Both the position numbers and the translations under genes were made by a program. A stretch of 64,000 bases of DNA. Source: Bosea sp. (in: a-proteobacteria). Its GTDB lineage: Bacteria > Pseudomonadota > Alphaproteobacteria > Rhizobiales > Beijerinckiaceae. Shown here in pieces: positions 1 through 9,770 of the stretch (positions are counted from its first letter, which is position 1; each line of letters starts with the position of its first letter). The stretch is from NCBI RefSeq assembly GCF_023953965.1, contig NZ_JAMLIX010000001.1, forward strand, positions 1,612,501 to 1,676,500, in the 5' to 3' direction. Under the pieces are notes generated by a model, which saw nothing but the letters and a program-made list of their open reading frames with translations, did no database searches and had not been told where the DNA came from.

Positions 1-101
1 ACACGGAATCGGCCGCCCGCCGGGAGGCGGGGCCCGGCTCCGCGGGCGGCGGGGCGGAGATCCGGCCGTTCGAGCCCAAGACCTCGCCCCGGGGCGGGGC
101 G

Positions 102-1232
102 GTGGCGAAGGAAGGACCGGATGCCAAGGCCGATATCCCCGCGCCGGCTGCGCCCGCCGCCAAGCGGCGGCCTCGGCGCGACCGGACGCGCCGGCTGCTC
201 TTTTCGCTCATGCCGATCGCGCTGATCGCCGGCGGCTATACTTACGTCACCGGCGGGCAGGTGATGACGACAGACAATGCCTATGTGCAGGCCGATATCC
301 TGGGCATCTCGACCGATGTCGCCGGCGTCGTCGGCGAGATCGACGTCCGCGACAACCAGGAGGTGAAGGCCGGCGACGTGCTGTTTCGCCTGGACGACAG
401 GCCGTTCCGCTTCGCGCTGGAGCGGGCCGATGCCCAGCTCGGCGTGGTCGGCAACGATCTCGAGGCGCTGAAGGCGAGCTACAAGGGCATGCAGGGCCAG
501 ATCGAGCAGGGCCATACCGACATCGCCTTCTATGAGACTGCCTTCAAGCGCCAGCAGGATCTCGCCACCAAATCGGTCGCCTCGCAGGCGACCTTCGATC
601 AGGCCAGGCACGATCTCGACGGCGCGCGGCTGAAGCTCGCGCAGCTCGAAAGCCAACTCAGCGGCATCGCCGCGAGCCTCAACGGCAAGCCCGACGCGCC
701 GGTCGCGGAGCATCCGCGCTACAGGGACGCGGTCGCCGCGCGGGCGGAGGCCGAGCGCCAGCTCGACCATACGACGGTGCGCGCGCCGATGAACGGCATC
801 GTCACCAACGTGCCCTCGCTGCAGAAGGGCCAGTATCTGGAGGCGGCGACCAGCGCCTTCAGCCTGGTCTCGACCGGGCATGCCTGGATCCAGGCCAATC
901 CGAAGGAGACCGAGCTCACCTGGGTGAAGCCCGGCCAGACGGCGCGGATCCATGTCGACACCTATCCGGGCGTCGTCTGGACGGGCACGGTCGACAGCAT
1001 CAGCCCGGCCTCGGCGGCGAGCTTTTCGCTCTTGCCGGCGCAGAACACCAGCGGCAACTGGGTCAAGGTCGTGCAGCGCATCGCCATGCGGGTGAAGATC
1101 GACACGCCGGCCGAGGGGCCGCAATTGCGCTCCGGCATGAGCGTGACGCTCGAGATCGACACCGGCCATGCGCGCGGCCTGCCGTCCTTCGTCACCGACA
1201 TCCTCGGCACGAGCAAGGCCGGGAACGGCTAG
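102..1232 (+). CDS. HlyD/EmrA-family membrane fusion protein (efflux adaptor)
   Basis: Periplasmic adaptor that links an inner-membrane drug exporter to an outer-membrane channel. The 376-residue protein has a basic N-terminus (KRRPRRDRTRR), one membrane anchor at about residues 32-50, a lipoyl/barrel-sandwich half starting near TTDNAYVQAD, a coiled-coil hairpin around residues 100-210, and the second lipoyl half with the hallmark RAPMNGIV. These are the parts expected of EmrA/HlyD. The gene is followed 11 bp later by an EmrB-like exporter, so the two form an emrAB-type operon. The GTG start used here is not secure: the same frame stays open to base 1 of the window, so translation may begin further left and the gene may be 5'-partial. 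The substrate is unknown. Confidence 0.88.
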   Translation: MAKEGPDAKADIPAPAAPAAKRRPRRDRTRRLLFSLMPIALIAGGYTYVTGGQVMTTDNAYVQADILGISTDVAGVVGEIDVRDNQEVKAGDVLFRLDDRPFRFALERADAQLGVVGNDLEALKASYKGMQGQIEQGHTDIAFYETAFKRQQDLATKSVASQATFDQARHDLDGARLKLAQLESQLSGIAASLNGKPDAPVAEHPRYRDAVAARAEAERQLDHTTVRAPMNGIVTNVPSLQKGQYLEAATSAFSLVSTGHAWIQANPKETELTWVKPGQTARIHVDTYPGVVWTGTVDSISPASAASFSLLPAQNTSGNWVKVVQRIAMRVKIDTPAEGPQLRSGMSVTLEIDTGHARGLPSFVTDILGTSKAGNG

Positions 1233-1243
1233 AGAGGCCCGCC

Positions 1244-2791
1244 ATGGCCCGCGCAGCCGCCACGGCCCCGATCGTCGCCCATCGCGGCGCCATCACCGCC
1301 TGCGTGATCCTGGCGGTGATCATGCAGGCGCTCGACACCACCATCGCCAATGTCGCGCTGCCCTATATCCAGGGCAGCGTCTCGGCCAGCGCCGACCAGG
1401 TCAACTGGGTCCTGACCTCCTATATCGTCGCGGCGGCGATCATGACGCCGCCCTCCGGCTTCCTGGCGGCGCGCTTCGGCCGCAAGCGCGTGCTTTCGGT
1501 CGCGATCATCGGCTTCGTCGTCGCCTCGATCCTGTGCGGGGCGGCGCAGTCGCTGCCGCAGATCGTCGGCTTCAGGCTGCTGCAGGGGATCTTCGGAGCC
1601 TCGCTCGTGCCGCTCTCGCAGAGCATCCTGCTCGACATCTACACGCTGGAGGAGCGCGGCTCCGCCATGGCGATGTTCGGCGTCTCGGTCATGGTCGGGC
1701 CGGTGCTGGGCCCCGTGCTCGGCGGCTGGCTGACCGAGAACCTGTCCTGGCGCTGGGTGTTCTACATCAACCTTCCGCTCGGCATCCTGGCGCTGGCCGG
1801 CGTCTCGATCTTCGTCACCGAGACGAAGGCCGGCACGCTCAACCGGTTCGACTGGATCGGCTTCGGCGCGCTCAGCATCGCGATCGGGGCGCTCCAGCTC
1901 TTCCTCGACCGCGGCGCCCAGCTCGACTGGTTCGATTCCCCGGAGATCCTGATCGAGGCGGCGGTCTGCGCGGCTGCGCTCTACGTCCTTTTGGTGCACA
2001 CCTTCACGGCCGAGAACTCCTTCATCAAGCCGCGCATGTTCCTCGACCGGAACTTCAATGTCGGCCTGATCTTCATCTTCATCATCGGCATCTGCTACCT
2101 CGCCTCGCTCGCGCTGCTGACGCCCTTCCTGCAGACGCTGCTCGGCTATCCGGTGGTGACGGCCGGCATCATCATGGGGCCGCGGGGCCTGGGCACGATG
2201 GCCTGCATGTTCATGGTCGGGCGGCTGATCGGCAAGGTCGATACCCGCTTCCTGCTCGGCGCCGGCTTCCTGGTCAGCGCCTGGGCGATGTACGACATGG
2301 CGAGCTGGACGCCCGACGTCTCGCAGGGCCGCATCATGCTGACCGGCTTCGTCCAGGGCGGGGGCCTCGGCCTGCTCTTCGTGCCGCTGACGACCGTCAC
2401 CTTCGTCACGCTGCCGGCGCAGTATCGCGGCGACGGCACCGGCCTCTACAACCTCTCGCGCAATATCGGCTCCAGCGTCGGAATCTCGCTGGTCAGCTAT
2501 CTCCTGACCCGCAACCTCCAGGTCAACCATGCCGAGATCGCGGCCTACGTCACGCCCTTCAACCGTCTCTTGGAGATGCCGGCGATCAGGCATGCCTGGG
2601 ACCCGACGACGCTCGCCGGGCGCGCGGCCCTCGACGAGGTCATCACCCGCCAGGCGATGATCATCGCCTATGCCAACGACTTCAAGCTCCTGATGATCCT
2701 CTCGCTCGCGGCCCTGCCCTTCCTCGTCCTGCTGCGCACGCCGGGCCGGCAGGCCGCGCCCACCGGCGACCACGCCGTCGTCATGGAATGA
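1244..2791 (+). CDS. DHA2-family (EmrB/QacA) MFS drug exporter
   Basis: Proton-driven multidrug exporter of the 14-helix DHA2 family, acting with the upstream adaptor to move drugs out of the cell. The 515-residue protein shows the family signatures: an early charged residue in helix 1 (QALDTTIANVALPYIQG), the loop motif SGFLAARFGRKRV, and the antiporter motif C region SVMVGPVLGPVLGGWLTENL. Length is normal for EmrB. It begins 11 bp after the adaptor's stop codon and is presumably co-transcribed. No regulator gene lies on the right; one may lie left of the window. Substrates such as uncouplers, bile-like compounds or fatty acids are possible from the family but cannot be told from sequence. 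Confidence 0.92.
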   Translation: MARAAATAPIVAHRGAITACVILAVIMQALDTTIANVALPYIQGSVSASADQVNWVLTSYIVAAAIMTPPSGFLAARFGRKRVLSVAIIGFVVASILCGAAQSLPQIVGFRLLQGIFGASLVPLSQSILLDIYTLEERGSAMAMFGVSVMVGPVLGPVLGGWLTENLSWRWVFYINLPLGILALAGVSIFVTETKAGTLNRFDWIGFGALSIAIGALQLFLDRGAQLDWFDSPEILIEAAVCAAALYVLLVHTFTAENSFIKPRMFLDRNFNVGLIFIFIIGICYLASLALLTPFLQTLLGYPVVTAGIIMGPRGLGTMACMFMVGRLIGKVDTRFLLGAGFLVSAWAMYDMASWTPDVSQGRIMLTGFVQGGGLGLLFVPLTTVTFVTLPAQYRGDGTGLYNLSRNIGSSVGISLVSYLLTRNLQVNHAEIAAYVTPFNRLLEMPAIRHAWDPTTLAGRAALDEVITRQAMIIAYANDFKLLMILSLAALPFLVLLRTPGRQAAPTGDHAVVME

Positions 2792-2933
2792 CGAAGCGGC
2801 CGGCGCGGCTCGAATAGCCCGCGATTTCGGCGAAAGGGATCACGTTGGATTCATAATCGTCGGCTATGGTGAAATCATCGCCGGCCGACGAGGATCACAG
2901 CGTAGATCCGCCGCTGAGATATCAAGGACTGCC

Positions 2934-3929
2934 ATGTTTTCCGAAATTCTGAACAAATTCATTACCAAGCTATACGCTATCGATTACGTCACGCCGTTTC
3001 TTATCCTGGCGACGGCGCTGGTCTGCGCGGCGATCGTCTATCTGCGAAAGGTGAAAGACAAATCCTTCCGCGATTTCTTCGACTTCATGTTCCCGGAGGA
3101 GATCATCCTGCATCCGTCGGCGCGCGCCGACGCCATGTTCTGGGTCACCAAGAAACTGTTGATGCCGTTGCTGCTCATCCCGGCCGGCGCCACCTTCGTT
3201 GCCGCGGTCGGCTATGCCACGAACCGCGCGATCAGCTGGGGCTTCGGCATCGAAGGGCCCTTGATCGAAGGCCCGCCCGGCCCGATCACGCTCGTGATCT
3301 TCACCGTGACCATGCTCCTGGCCTACGACATCTCCTATTATCTCTATCACGTCGCGCAGCACCGCTATCCGTTCCTGTGGGAGCTGCACAAGGTGCATCA
3401 TTCCGCCGAGGTGATGGTCGGCATCACCAAGGATCGCGTGCATCCGCTCGACGATCTGATGAACCGGATGTGGGACGGGGTCATTCCGGGGATCTGCTTC
3501 GGCGTCTGGAGCGTGATCGCGCTCAATCCGGTGGAGGTCGTCGTCTTCGGCCTCAACGTCTATGTCCTGCGCAACATCCTGATGATGGATTTCGTGCGGC
3601 ATACCCATCTGCCGATCTCCTTCGGCCCGCTGGACAAATATGTCCTGTCCCCGCACTGGCACCAGGTTCACCACAGCGTCGACCCGCGCCATTACGACAA
3701 GAATTTCGGCCTGCTGCTGTCGATCTGGGACCGGTTCTTCGGCACCTCCTATGTTCCGGACCCCGACGAGAAGCTGAAGTTCGGGCTCGTCGACCGGGAT
3801 GTCCGTGACTATCAGTCGCTGGCGGGCCTCTACATCCTGCCGCTCAGGAAGATGTGGCGCCACATCGCCCGCCGGTTCCGGCGGCGGCAGGCCGATGGCG
3901 GGCAGGCCGGGGACGCGGCCTCGTCATGA
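2934..3929 (+). CDS. Sterol desaturase / fatty-acid hydroxylase family membrane protein
   Basis: Membrane-bound di-iron oxygenase of the fatty acid hydroxylase superfamily. The 331-residue protein has several hydrophobic segments and the histidine clusters that bind the iron pair: HVAQH, HKVHH and, later, HWHQVHH with a following HYDKN. An AAGGA ribosome site precedes the ATG. Its last four bases overlap the start of the next gene (ATGA), so the two are translationally coupled. Family members hydroxylate or desaturate lipids such as sterols, carotenoids or sphingolipids. Which lipid is modified here is unknown. Its place at the left end of a surface-polysaccharide locus suggests, as inference only, modification of a lipid or polymer anchor. 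Confidence 0.88.
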   Translation: MFSEILNKFITKLYAIDYVTPFLILATALVCAAIVYLRKVKDKSFRDFFDFMFPEEIILHPSARADAMFWVTKKLLMPLLLIPAGATFVAAVGYATNRAISWGFGIEGPLIEGPPGPITLVIFTVTMLLAYDISYYLYHVAQHRYPFLWELHKVHHSAEVMVGITKDRVHPLDDLMNRMWDGVIPGICFGVWSVIALNPVEVVVFGLNVYVLRNILMMDFVRHTHLPISFGPLDKYVLSPHWHQVHHSVDPRHYDKNFGLLLSIWDRFFGTSYVPDPDEKLKFGLVDRDVRDYQSLAGLYILPLRKMWRHIARRFRRRQADGGQAGDAASS

Positions 3930-5056
3930 ACGTGCGCGCATCGCCCGGCGGCACGGCCGCCGAGCGCCTGGAGATCGTCGAAACCGCCGACGGCCTCGCC
4001 GCGCTCGCCGAGCCGTGGACGCGGCTGTGGCGGGATTGCGGGGCCCTCGTCTTCCAGAGCCATGGCTGGATTTCGGCCTGGTGGGGCACGATCGACGATC
4101 CGCGGCGGAGCGCGCTGCGCATCGGCCTCGTCTGGCGCGGCGAGCGGCTGGTCGCGGTCCTGCCGCTGGCGATCACCCGGCGCAAGGGCCTGCGCTTCCT
4201 CGAATGGGCGGCGATCGCCCATTCCGATTACGGCGACCTGATCCGCGCTCCTGACTGTCCCGAAGCGGCGCTGGACAGGCTGTGGGCGCTGGTCTGCGCG
4301 GCCGGCGGCTTCGATCTCGCCTTCGTCAACCGGCTCCAGCCGGATGCGGCGGCGTGGCGCCTGTTCGATCCCGGCAAGGCCCATCCCGTGCGGCTCAGGC
4401 CGAACCACAGGCAGGAGATCAGCTCGCGCATCGCCGGCGGCTGGGAGAGCGGGGCGGCGTGGCTTGCCGGCCACCCCAAGAAGACCCGCCAGAACTATCG
4501 CCGGGGCATCAAGATGCTCGAGGAGGCCGGCACCGTCGCCTTCCGCCTGCTCGGGCCCGAGGAGCCGCTCGATCCCGTGCTGGAGCGGCTTTCGGCCCTC
4601 AAGCGGCAATGGCTCGTGAGGAATGCGCGCAGCTCGGTGCTGTTCGACGACGGGAAAGCGGCTCTGGAGGCGCTGGTCGCCGTGCTGGCGCGTGCCGGCG
4701 TGCTGCGTCTCTTCGTCATCGAGGTGAACGGCACGGCGGTCGCCATCTCGGTCAATTTCGTCGAGCGCGACACGCTGATGGCCTGGGTGACGAGCTATGA
4801 TCCGGAATTCGCCCGCGCCTCGCCCGGCACGGTCCTGATCTTCGACTATGTGCAATGGGCGATCGATCACGGCCTTGGCGGCGTCGACCTGCTCTGCGGC
4901 GGCGAGGCCTTCAAGGACAAGCTCGCCACCGAGGTCGTTCCGCTGCGCTCCCTCATCGGCGCGGGCTCCGCGAAAGGCGCGCTCGCGCTGTTCGTGGACG
5001 GGCTGCGCCGGAGATTCGCGGGCTTCTCCCGCCGGGGAGCGGAGATCGACTGTTAA
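3926..5056 (+). CDS. CelD/BioF2-like GNAT acyltransferase
   Basis: Protein of 376 residues with the double-GNAT layout of the CelD/BcsL/BioF2-like family, often found in exopolysaccharide and cellulose loci. Typical features are the N-terminal segment ending LVFQSHGWISAWW, the central KKTRQNYRRG motif, and a C-terminal GNAT fold containing FVIEVNGTAVAISVNF and DLLCGGEAFKDKLA. The start was placed at the ATG that overlaps the upstream stop (ATGA), because this removes a non-homologous N-terminal stretch. It probably acylates a sugar or a lipid-linked precursor. Acceptor and donor are not known. A second, distant member of the same family lies near 29.8 kb. Confidence 0.8.
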   Translation: MNVRASPGGTAAERLEIVETADGLAALAEPWTRLWRDCGALVFQSHGWISAWWGTIDDPRRSALRIGLVWRGERLVAVLPLAITRRKGLRFLEWAAIAHSDYGDLIRAPDCPEAALDRLWALVCAAGGFDLAFVNRLQPDAAAWRLFDPGKAHPVRLRPNHRQEISSRIAGGWESGAAWLAGHPKKTRQNYRRGIKMLEEAGTVAFRLLGPEEPLDPVLERLSALKRQWLVRNARSSVLFDDGKAALEALVAVLARAGVLRLFVIEVNGTAVAISVNFVERDTLMAWVTSYDPEFARASPGTVLIFDYVQWAIDHGLGGVDLLCGGEAFKDKLATEVVPLRSLIGAGSAKGALALFVDGLRRRFAGFSRRGAEIDC

Positions 5057-5262
5057 CGATGTTTCCGCGAGGCGGCCGCGGATGATGCGGAATGATAAGG
5101 ATTGGCGCGCTAGCTGAGGGTCCGATCGTCCCCTCAGCGGCGGTCGCGAGACGTGGCCTATACGAAAAGATCGGACATGCGAACCGTCCCGAAGGAGCAA
5201 GATCACCATCGCGCGCGCCGGCCGTGGGACGTGGCCGCCTGCCTGTCGTCGCGGCGGTCGTG

Positions 5263-6636
5263 ATGTCGGCTGCATCCGAACGCGACGCGGTGACGCTCGA
5301 CAAGATCGGGGCCTTCCTCGAGCTCGACTTCCGGCGCCTGTCCGTCTGGCTCAGGGCCGGCCTGCGCCTGGCCTGCCTGCTTGCCGTGATCGGTGCGATC
5401 GCGGCGGGCGCCTATGCGCTCATGGCCGAGCGGCGCTACACGGTCACGACCGATATCCTGATCAATCCGGCCAATCTCCAGGTCGTCCCGAACGATCTCT
5501 ACCCGTCGGCGAACCAGCCCGACGGCCAGGTGCTCAGCACCCGCAGCAAGCAGCGCATCCTGACCTCGGGCAGCGTCCTGTCGCGGGTGGTGCAGGCGCT
5601 GAATCTCGCCGAGGACCCCGAATTCGTCGATCCCGGCCGCAGCGGCAGCGCCGAATCCGATCCGAAGCTGACGGCGCTCAAAAGCCTGGCGAGGCGGGTC
5701 GATGCCGAGGCGGACGAGAAATCCTTCGTGACGACGCTCTCGGTCTCGGCCACCAGCGTCGACAAGGCGCTCCTGCTCTCGCAGGCGATCGTCAAGGCCT
5801 TCCAGGAGGAATTGGCCGAGACCGAGGCCTCGGGCGCCGGGCGCGCCGCGGCAGCGCTCGACAAGCGGTTGGACCAGCTCAGGAAGGACGTGCAGAAGGC
5901 CGAGCAGAAGGTCGAGGCCTATCGGCGCGACAACGATCTCGCCGCCAGCAACGGCCAGCTCGTCTCCTCGCAGAAGCTGACGCCGCTCAACAACCAGATC
6001 ATGGAGGCGCAGTCGCGCGTCATCGCCGCGCAGGCGAACCTCGACGCCCTGGTCGCCTCCGGCGCCGGTGGAACCTATGTCTCCCCCGATGTCTCGGGCG
6101 CGCTGATCGCGCTGCGCGAAAGGGCCAACAGCCTCAAGCAGCAGCTCGATTCGCAAGCCATCACCTTCGGCGCCCGCCACCCCTCGCTGCTCAGCCTCAA
6201 GGCGGCCTACGAGACCACCAATGCACAGCTCAAGGCGGAGTTTGCCCGCCTCGTCGCTTCGGCCAGGCTCGAGCTCGACAAGGCCAAGGCCTCGCTGAAC
6301 TCGCTCAACGCCCAGATGCTCGACCTCAAGGGCAGCGTCTTCAGCGACAACGATTCCGAGGTCGCGCTGCGCGAGCTGCAACGCGACGCCGCCGCGAAGA
6401 CCGCCGTCTACGAGAACTTCCTGGCGCGGGCGCGGCAGATCACCGAGCGCGAGCAGATCGACACCACCAACGTCCAGGTGATCTCGGCCGCGGTGCCGCC
6501 GCTGAAGCGCGCCTGGCCGCCATCGGCCGTCATCCTGATCGGGCTCGGCGCGATCGCCGGTTTCGGGCTCGGCCTGTTCCTGGCGATCGTCCGGGGCATC
6601 GCCGGCGACATGCGCCTGCCGCCCGGCCGGCCCTAG
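5263..6636 (+). CDS. Wzz/GumC-type polysaccharide chain-length determinant
   Basis: Inner-membrane polysaccharide co-polymerase that sets chain length during Wzx/Wzy-dependent export. The 457-residue protein has a first membrane helix at about residues 30-55, a large periplasmic region rich in predicted coiled coil (about residues 190-390), and a second membrane helix near the C-terminus after the conserved PPLKRAWPPS proline-rich stretch. It ends soon after this helix and has no BY-kinase domain, so any partner kinase is elsewhere. The ATG chosen gives a compact cytoplasmic N-terminus; the frame is open further upstream to an ATG at 5092, and the ribosome site is weak, so the start is uncertain. 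It is followed four bases later by a glycosyltransferase. Confidence 0.85.
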   Translation: MSAASERDAVTLDKIGAFLELDFRRLSVWLRAGLRLACLLAVIGAIAAGAYALMAERRYTVTTDILINPANLQVVPNDLYPSANQPDGQVLSTRSKQRILTSGSVLSRVVQALNLAEDPEFVDPGRSGSAESDPKLTALKSLARRVDAEADEKSFVTTLSVSATSVDKALLLSQAIVKAFQEELAETEASGAGRAAAALDKRLDQLRKDVQKAEQKVEAYRRDNDLAASNGQLVSSQKLTPLNNQIMEAQSRVIAAQANLDALVASGAGGTYVSPDVSGALIALRERANSLKQQLDSQAITFGARHPSLLSLKAAYETTNAQLKAEFARLVASARLELDKAKASLNSLNAQMLDLKGSVFSDNDSEVALRELQRDAAAKTAVYENFLARARQITEREQIDTTNVQVISAAVPPLKRAWPPSAVILIGLGAIAGFGLGLFLAIVRGIAGDMRLPPGRP

Positions 6637-6640
6637 GGCC

Positions 6641-7750
6641 ATGGCGAAGCGGATCGTCTTTCATATCGCCAGCCTCGGCGGCGGCGGCGCCGAGCGTGTC
6701 TTCGTGCTGATGGCCAACGAACTGGCGGCGCGCGGCCACGACGTCACGCTCTTCACCTGGAACGCCCAAGGCCCCAACGCCGCTTTGCTCTCGGGCTCGG
6801 TGCGGCTCATCGATTTCGGCCTGCCCGTCCGGGAGGGGGGCTACGGCAAGGCGGCGACGCTGAAGAGCACGCTGCGCAGCGCGCGGCTGCTGCGCCGGCT
6901 GCGTCCCGACGCGGTCTACAGCGCCCCGGAATTCGCCAACCTCGTCATGGCGCTGGCGCTGATGCTGGCCCGCAGCCCTGCGCGGTTCTTCCCGAGCTTC
7001 CATGCTGCCGCCGCCCTGTCCTCCGGCAAGGCCGGGGCGAAGCTGGCCAAGCTGCTCTCCCGGCTGGTCGCGGCGCGCGCGACCACGGCCATCGCCGTCT
7101 CGCAAGGCGTCGCCGCCGATCTTGCGGCGCTGGGCTTTCCCGCGTCCGGCATTGCCGTCATCCACAATCCGCTGCCGCCGGCGGCAGCGCCATCCGGGCG
7201 CGGCCATGCCTGGCGCGGCGCACTTCAGGCCATGGGCGAGGGCCCGGTCGTCGCCACCGCCGGCCGCCTCGTCCCGGTCAAGGACCACCGGACGCTGCTC
7301 GAGGCCTTCGCGATCCTGCGCGCCCGGCGCCCGGCCCGCCTCGTCGTCTTCGGGGACGGGCCGCTGGCGGGGGAACTCAGCGCCTTCGCGGCGGATCTCG
7401 GCATCGGCGCGGATGTGCTGTTTCCCGGCTATGTCGACGACCCCGCCGCCTGCTACGCGGATGCCGATCTGTTCGTCCTGTCGTCGACGAGCGAGGGTTT
7501 CGGCAACGTCCTGATCGAGGCGATGGCCGCCGGCGTCCCCGTCGTCTCGACGGATGCGCCCCATGGTCCGCGCGAGATCCTCGCCGATGGCCGCTTCGGC
7601 GCGCTCGTGCCGGTCGGCGACGCTAAGGCGATGGCCGCGGCGATGGAGGCCATGCTCGACCGGCCGACGCCGACGGCCCTCCTGTCGCTCAGGGCAGGAG
7701 ACTTCACGGCCGAAAAGATCGGGGACCGCTACGAGGCTCTGCTGGGGTAA
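6641..7750 (+). CDS. GT4-family glycosyltransferase
   Basis: Retaining glycosyltransferase with a GT-B fold, expected to add a sugar from a nucleotide donor to a growing lipid-linked oligosaccharide on the cytoplasmic face. The 369 residues show the N-terminal glycine-rich loop SLGGGGAERVF, the central AGRLVPVKDH segment typical of the family, and the donor-binding E-x7-E motif in EGFGNVLIE. Its start lies four bases after the chain-length gene, so the two are very likely co-transcribed. The sugar and linkage cannot be deduced. It is the last rightward gene before a leftward lyase gene. Confidence 0.9.
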   Translation: MAKRIVFHIASLGGGGAERVFVLMANELAARGHDVTLFTWNAQGPNAALLSGSVRLIDFGLPVREGGYGKAATLKSTLRSARLLRRLRPDAVYSAPEFANLVMALALMLARSPARFFPSFHAAAALSSGKAGAKLAKLLSRLVAARATTAIAVSQGVAADLAALGFPASGIAVIHNPLPPAAAPSGRGHAWRGALQAMGEGPVVATAGRLVPVKDHRTLLEAFAILRARRPARLVVFGDGPLAGELSAFAADLGIGADVLFPGYVDDPAACYADADLFVLSSTSEGFGNVLIEAMAAGVPVVSTDAPHGPREILADGRFGALVPVGDAKAMAAAMEAMLDRPTPTALLSLRAGDFTAEKIGDRYEALLG

Positions 7751-7764
7751 GGCGTGAGTGCCGG

Positions 7765-9660
7765 TCAGGCGAGGACGAGCCGGATCGTGACCCCTTCCTC
7801 GCCGACCTCGCCACGCCAGGCGAGGCGCGTCGCCGGCTCCCGGACGCCGAAGCGCGGCGAGACCCAGCCGCCCTGGCCCGGCCTCTCGCCCCCGGCCCGC
7901 ATCGCGATGGCGGCATCGGGAAAGCGGATGGTCATGATCGCCCGCCCGCCGCGCGATAGTGTGACCGCGCTTCCCTGCTGGCTCGCGGCGATATCGGCGG
8001 CGAGCTGGAACACGATCTCGGCCGTCCGGCGGCGGCCGAGCAGCCGGTCGGTCACCACGATCGCGTCGCCGTCGCGGGCGAGGCTGCGCTGATGCAGGAC
8101 GCCGAAGCGGCCGCGATAGCCGTCGTGCCGGGCCGATAGCCTCCAATGCGTGCCGGGCTTGCTCTCCACCAGGGTAGCATCGGCCTTGTGCGACCAGTTG
8201 AACGGCCCCGACGCGATGCTCTGGCTCGCGCCGTCGAGGTTCAGCGTGTTGTGCGCCGGGGTGGAGCGGAACCAGTCGCGCCACACGCCTCCCGAGCCGT
8301 AGAGCCAGGTGCCGGGATCGACCAGCACGGGATCGCCGTCGATGCACAAGGTCAGCGACAGCGCGTCGGCATGGCCATGGGCCGCGATCGCGAGATAGCC
8401 GAGCGGGCCGTGGTCGAAGGTCAGCGCGACGGCGCGCTCCTTCATGCTGCCGCGCCAGATCGAGAGGCCGCCCCGCTCGAAGCTGCGCAGCCCCTCGGGC
8501 GCCGGGGCCGGCTGTGGCGGCGCGCCGAAGACGAGGGCGCGGATATCGCCGGGCTCGGGCGCCTCGCCCGGCAACCGCAGGAAGCCGTGAATGGCGGCTG
8601 CGACCGAGCGGACATAGCCGTCCTCGGCGCCAAGCGTCAGCAGGCGCCCGTCGTCATCGTCGCCGAAGCGTCCGCCCCGGGCGGGGAGCCAGGCGACGAA
8701 GCCCGCGAAAGCGGCGAGCCGCGCCGTTGCGGAAGGCGGGAACGGCTCGCCGGCCTGTTGCGCCGCCGCCGCGCACAGCAGCATGGCCTCGGCGGTGAAG
8801 GCCGCATAGCTCGGCGTCTGCTCGGCGCCGGTGCCGTCGGCAAGGATCTGCCTGTCGAGCTCGGCGAGCAGCGCCTTGCGGACGGCATCGGTCCTCGCCC
8901 CCAGGCTGAGGCCGATGAGGTATCGCCCCGCAAGCTCGGCGACGAGATGGTTGTTGGCCGAGGAGAACAGCGAGGGAAACCGCGCCAGCCAATAGGCGCT
9001 CGCGGCCAGGATCTCGCCCGCCTTGCGGCCTGTCGCCGGGTCGAGCCGGTCGCCCGCGAGATCGAGCGCGACGATCAGGCTGGCGGCCCTGAGCGCGACC
9101 TCGATGCCCGACGCCCAGCCGACCCCGCGAAACGGCGGGTTCCCGGCGTGCCAGCTCTCGATCGCCGCTTCGATGCTTTCGCGGCAGCGCTCGCAGCCGG
9201 TCAGGCGCAACTGGGCGGCGAGCGGCAGCAGGAACTGCAGCCGGTTGATCTCCCAGACATATTTGATGTCGCCGCGGCTATCTCCCGGTCGCAGGTCGAT
9301 GTCGAAGGTATAGCTCTCGGCGCCGGGCCAGAGCGCGCCCGTCGCCGGGTCGAGGCGCCAGATCCGCGGCGGGAAGAGCCGGCCGGGCTCGCGCGGCGGC
9401 CAGCTCTGCCCCAGCGCCGAGAAACGGCCCGCGAGCACGCCCTCCGCGGCCTCGGCGATGGCCTGGCGCTGCGCCGGGGTCGCGGCGGAGACTTTCTCCC
9501 GCAGTTCGGGAAGGACGGGGACGAGGTCGGGTGCGGCGTGGCGCCGCCAGCCGTCGTCGCGGTTTCGCGAGGCGATCCTGCGGCGCTGCTCGCGCAGGCG
9601 GTGAAGGATTTCGGCGGACCCCATGCCGCGCAGGCGGTTCGCATACCAGCCGATCCTCAT
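7765..9660 (-). CDS. Heparinase II/III family polysaccharide lyase
   Basis: Putative lyase for an acidic polysaccharide. The 631-residue protein has an alpha/alpha-toroid N-terminal half (around GWASGIEVALRAASLI and SSANNHLVAELAG) and the C-terminal beta-sheet domain of the heparinase II/III-like family with GHADALS and the DPGTWLYGSG segment, followed by TPAHNTLNLDG. The ATG giving MRIGWYANRLRGMG was chosen because that is the usual family beginning; the open frame extends 19 codons further. No signal peptide is evident. Such enzymes are common in alphaproteobacterial exopolysaccharide loci, where they may trim or release the polymer. The gene faces left, opposite to its neighbours. Confidence 0.88.
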   Translation of the reverse strand: MRIGWYANRLRGMGSAEILHRLREQRRRIASRNRDDGWRRHAAPDLVPVLPELREKVSAATPAQRQAIAEAAEGVLAGRFSALGQSWPPREPGRLFPPRIWRLDPATGALWPGAESYTFDIDLRPGDSRGDIKYVWEINRLQFLLPLAAQLRLTGCERCRESIEAAIESWHAGNPPFRGVGWASGIEVALRAASLIVALDLAGDRLDPATGRKAGEILAASAYWLARFPSLFSSANNHLVAELAGRYLIGLSLGARTDAVRKALLAELDRQILADGTGAEQTPSYAAFTAEAMLLCAAAAQQAGEPFPPSATARLAAFAGFVAWLPARGGRFGDDDDGRLLTLGAEDGYVRSVAAAIHGFLRLPGEAPEPGDIRALVFGAPPQPAPAPEGLRSFERGGLSIWRGSMKERAVALTFDHGPLGYLAIAAHGHADALSLTLCIDGDPVLVDPGTWLYGSGGVWRDWFRSTPAHNTLNLDGASQSIASGPFNWSHKADATLVESKPGTHWRLSARHDGYRGRFGVLHQRSLARDGDAIVVTDRLLGRRRTAEIVFQLAADIAASQQGSAVTLSRGGRAIMTIRFPDAAIAMRAGGERPGQGGWVSPRFGVREPATRLAWRGEVGEEGVTIRLVLA

Positions 9661-9770
9661 GCGCGCTCCCAGGGGCAGTGTCGCTGACGGGTTGCCGCCG
9701 AAAGCGTGGGGCGGCAAGCTTTCTTTTCGAAACCGGGGGTTGCCATCCCGACATGGCGGAAAGAGGGACG

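Noticed and set aside
1168..2817. Second rightward frame of 549 codons over the MFS exporter
   Set aside because: Arg/His/Ala-rich shadow; the frame in use shows clear transporter helices and motifs.
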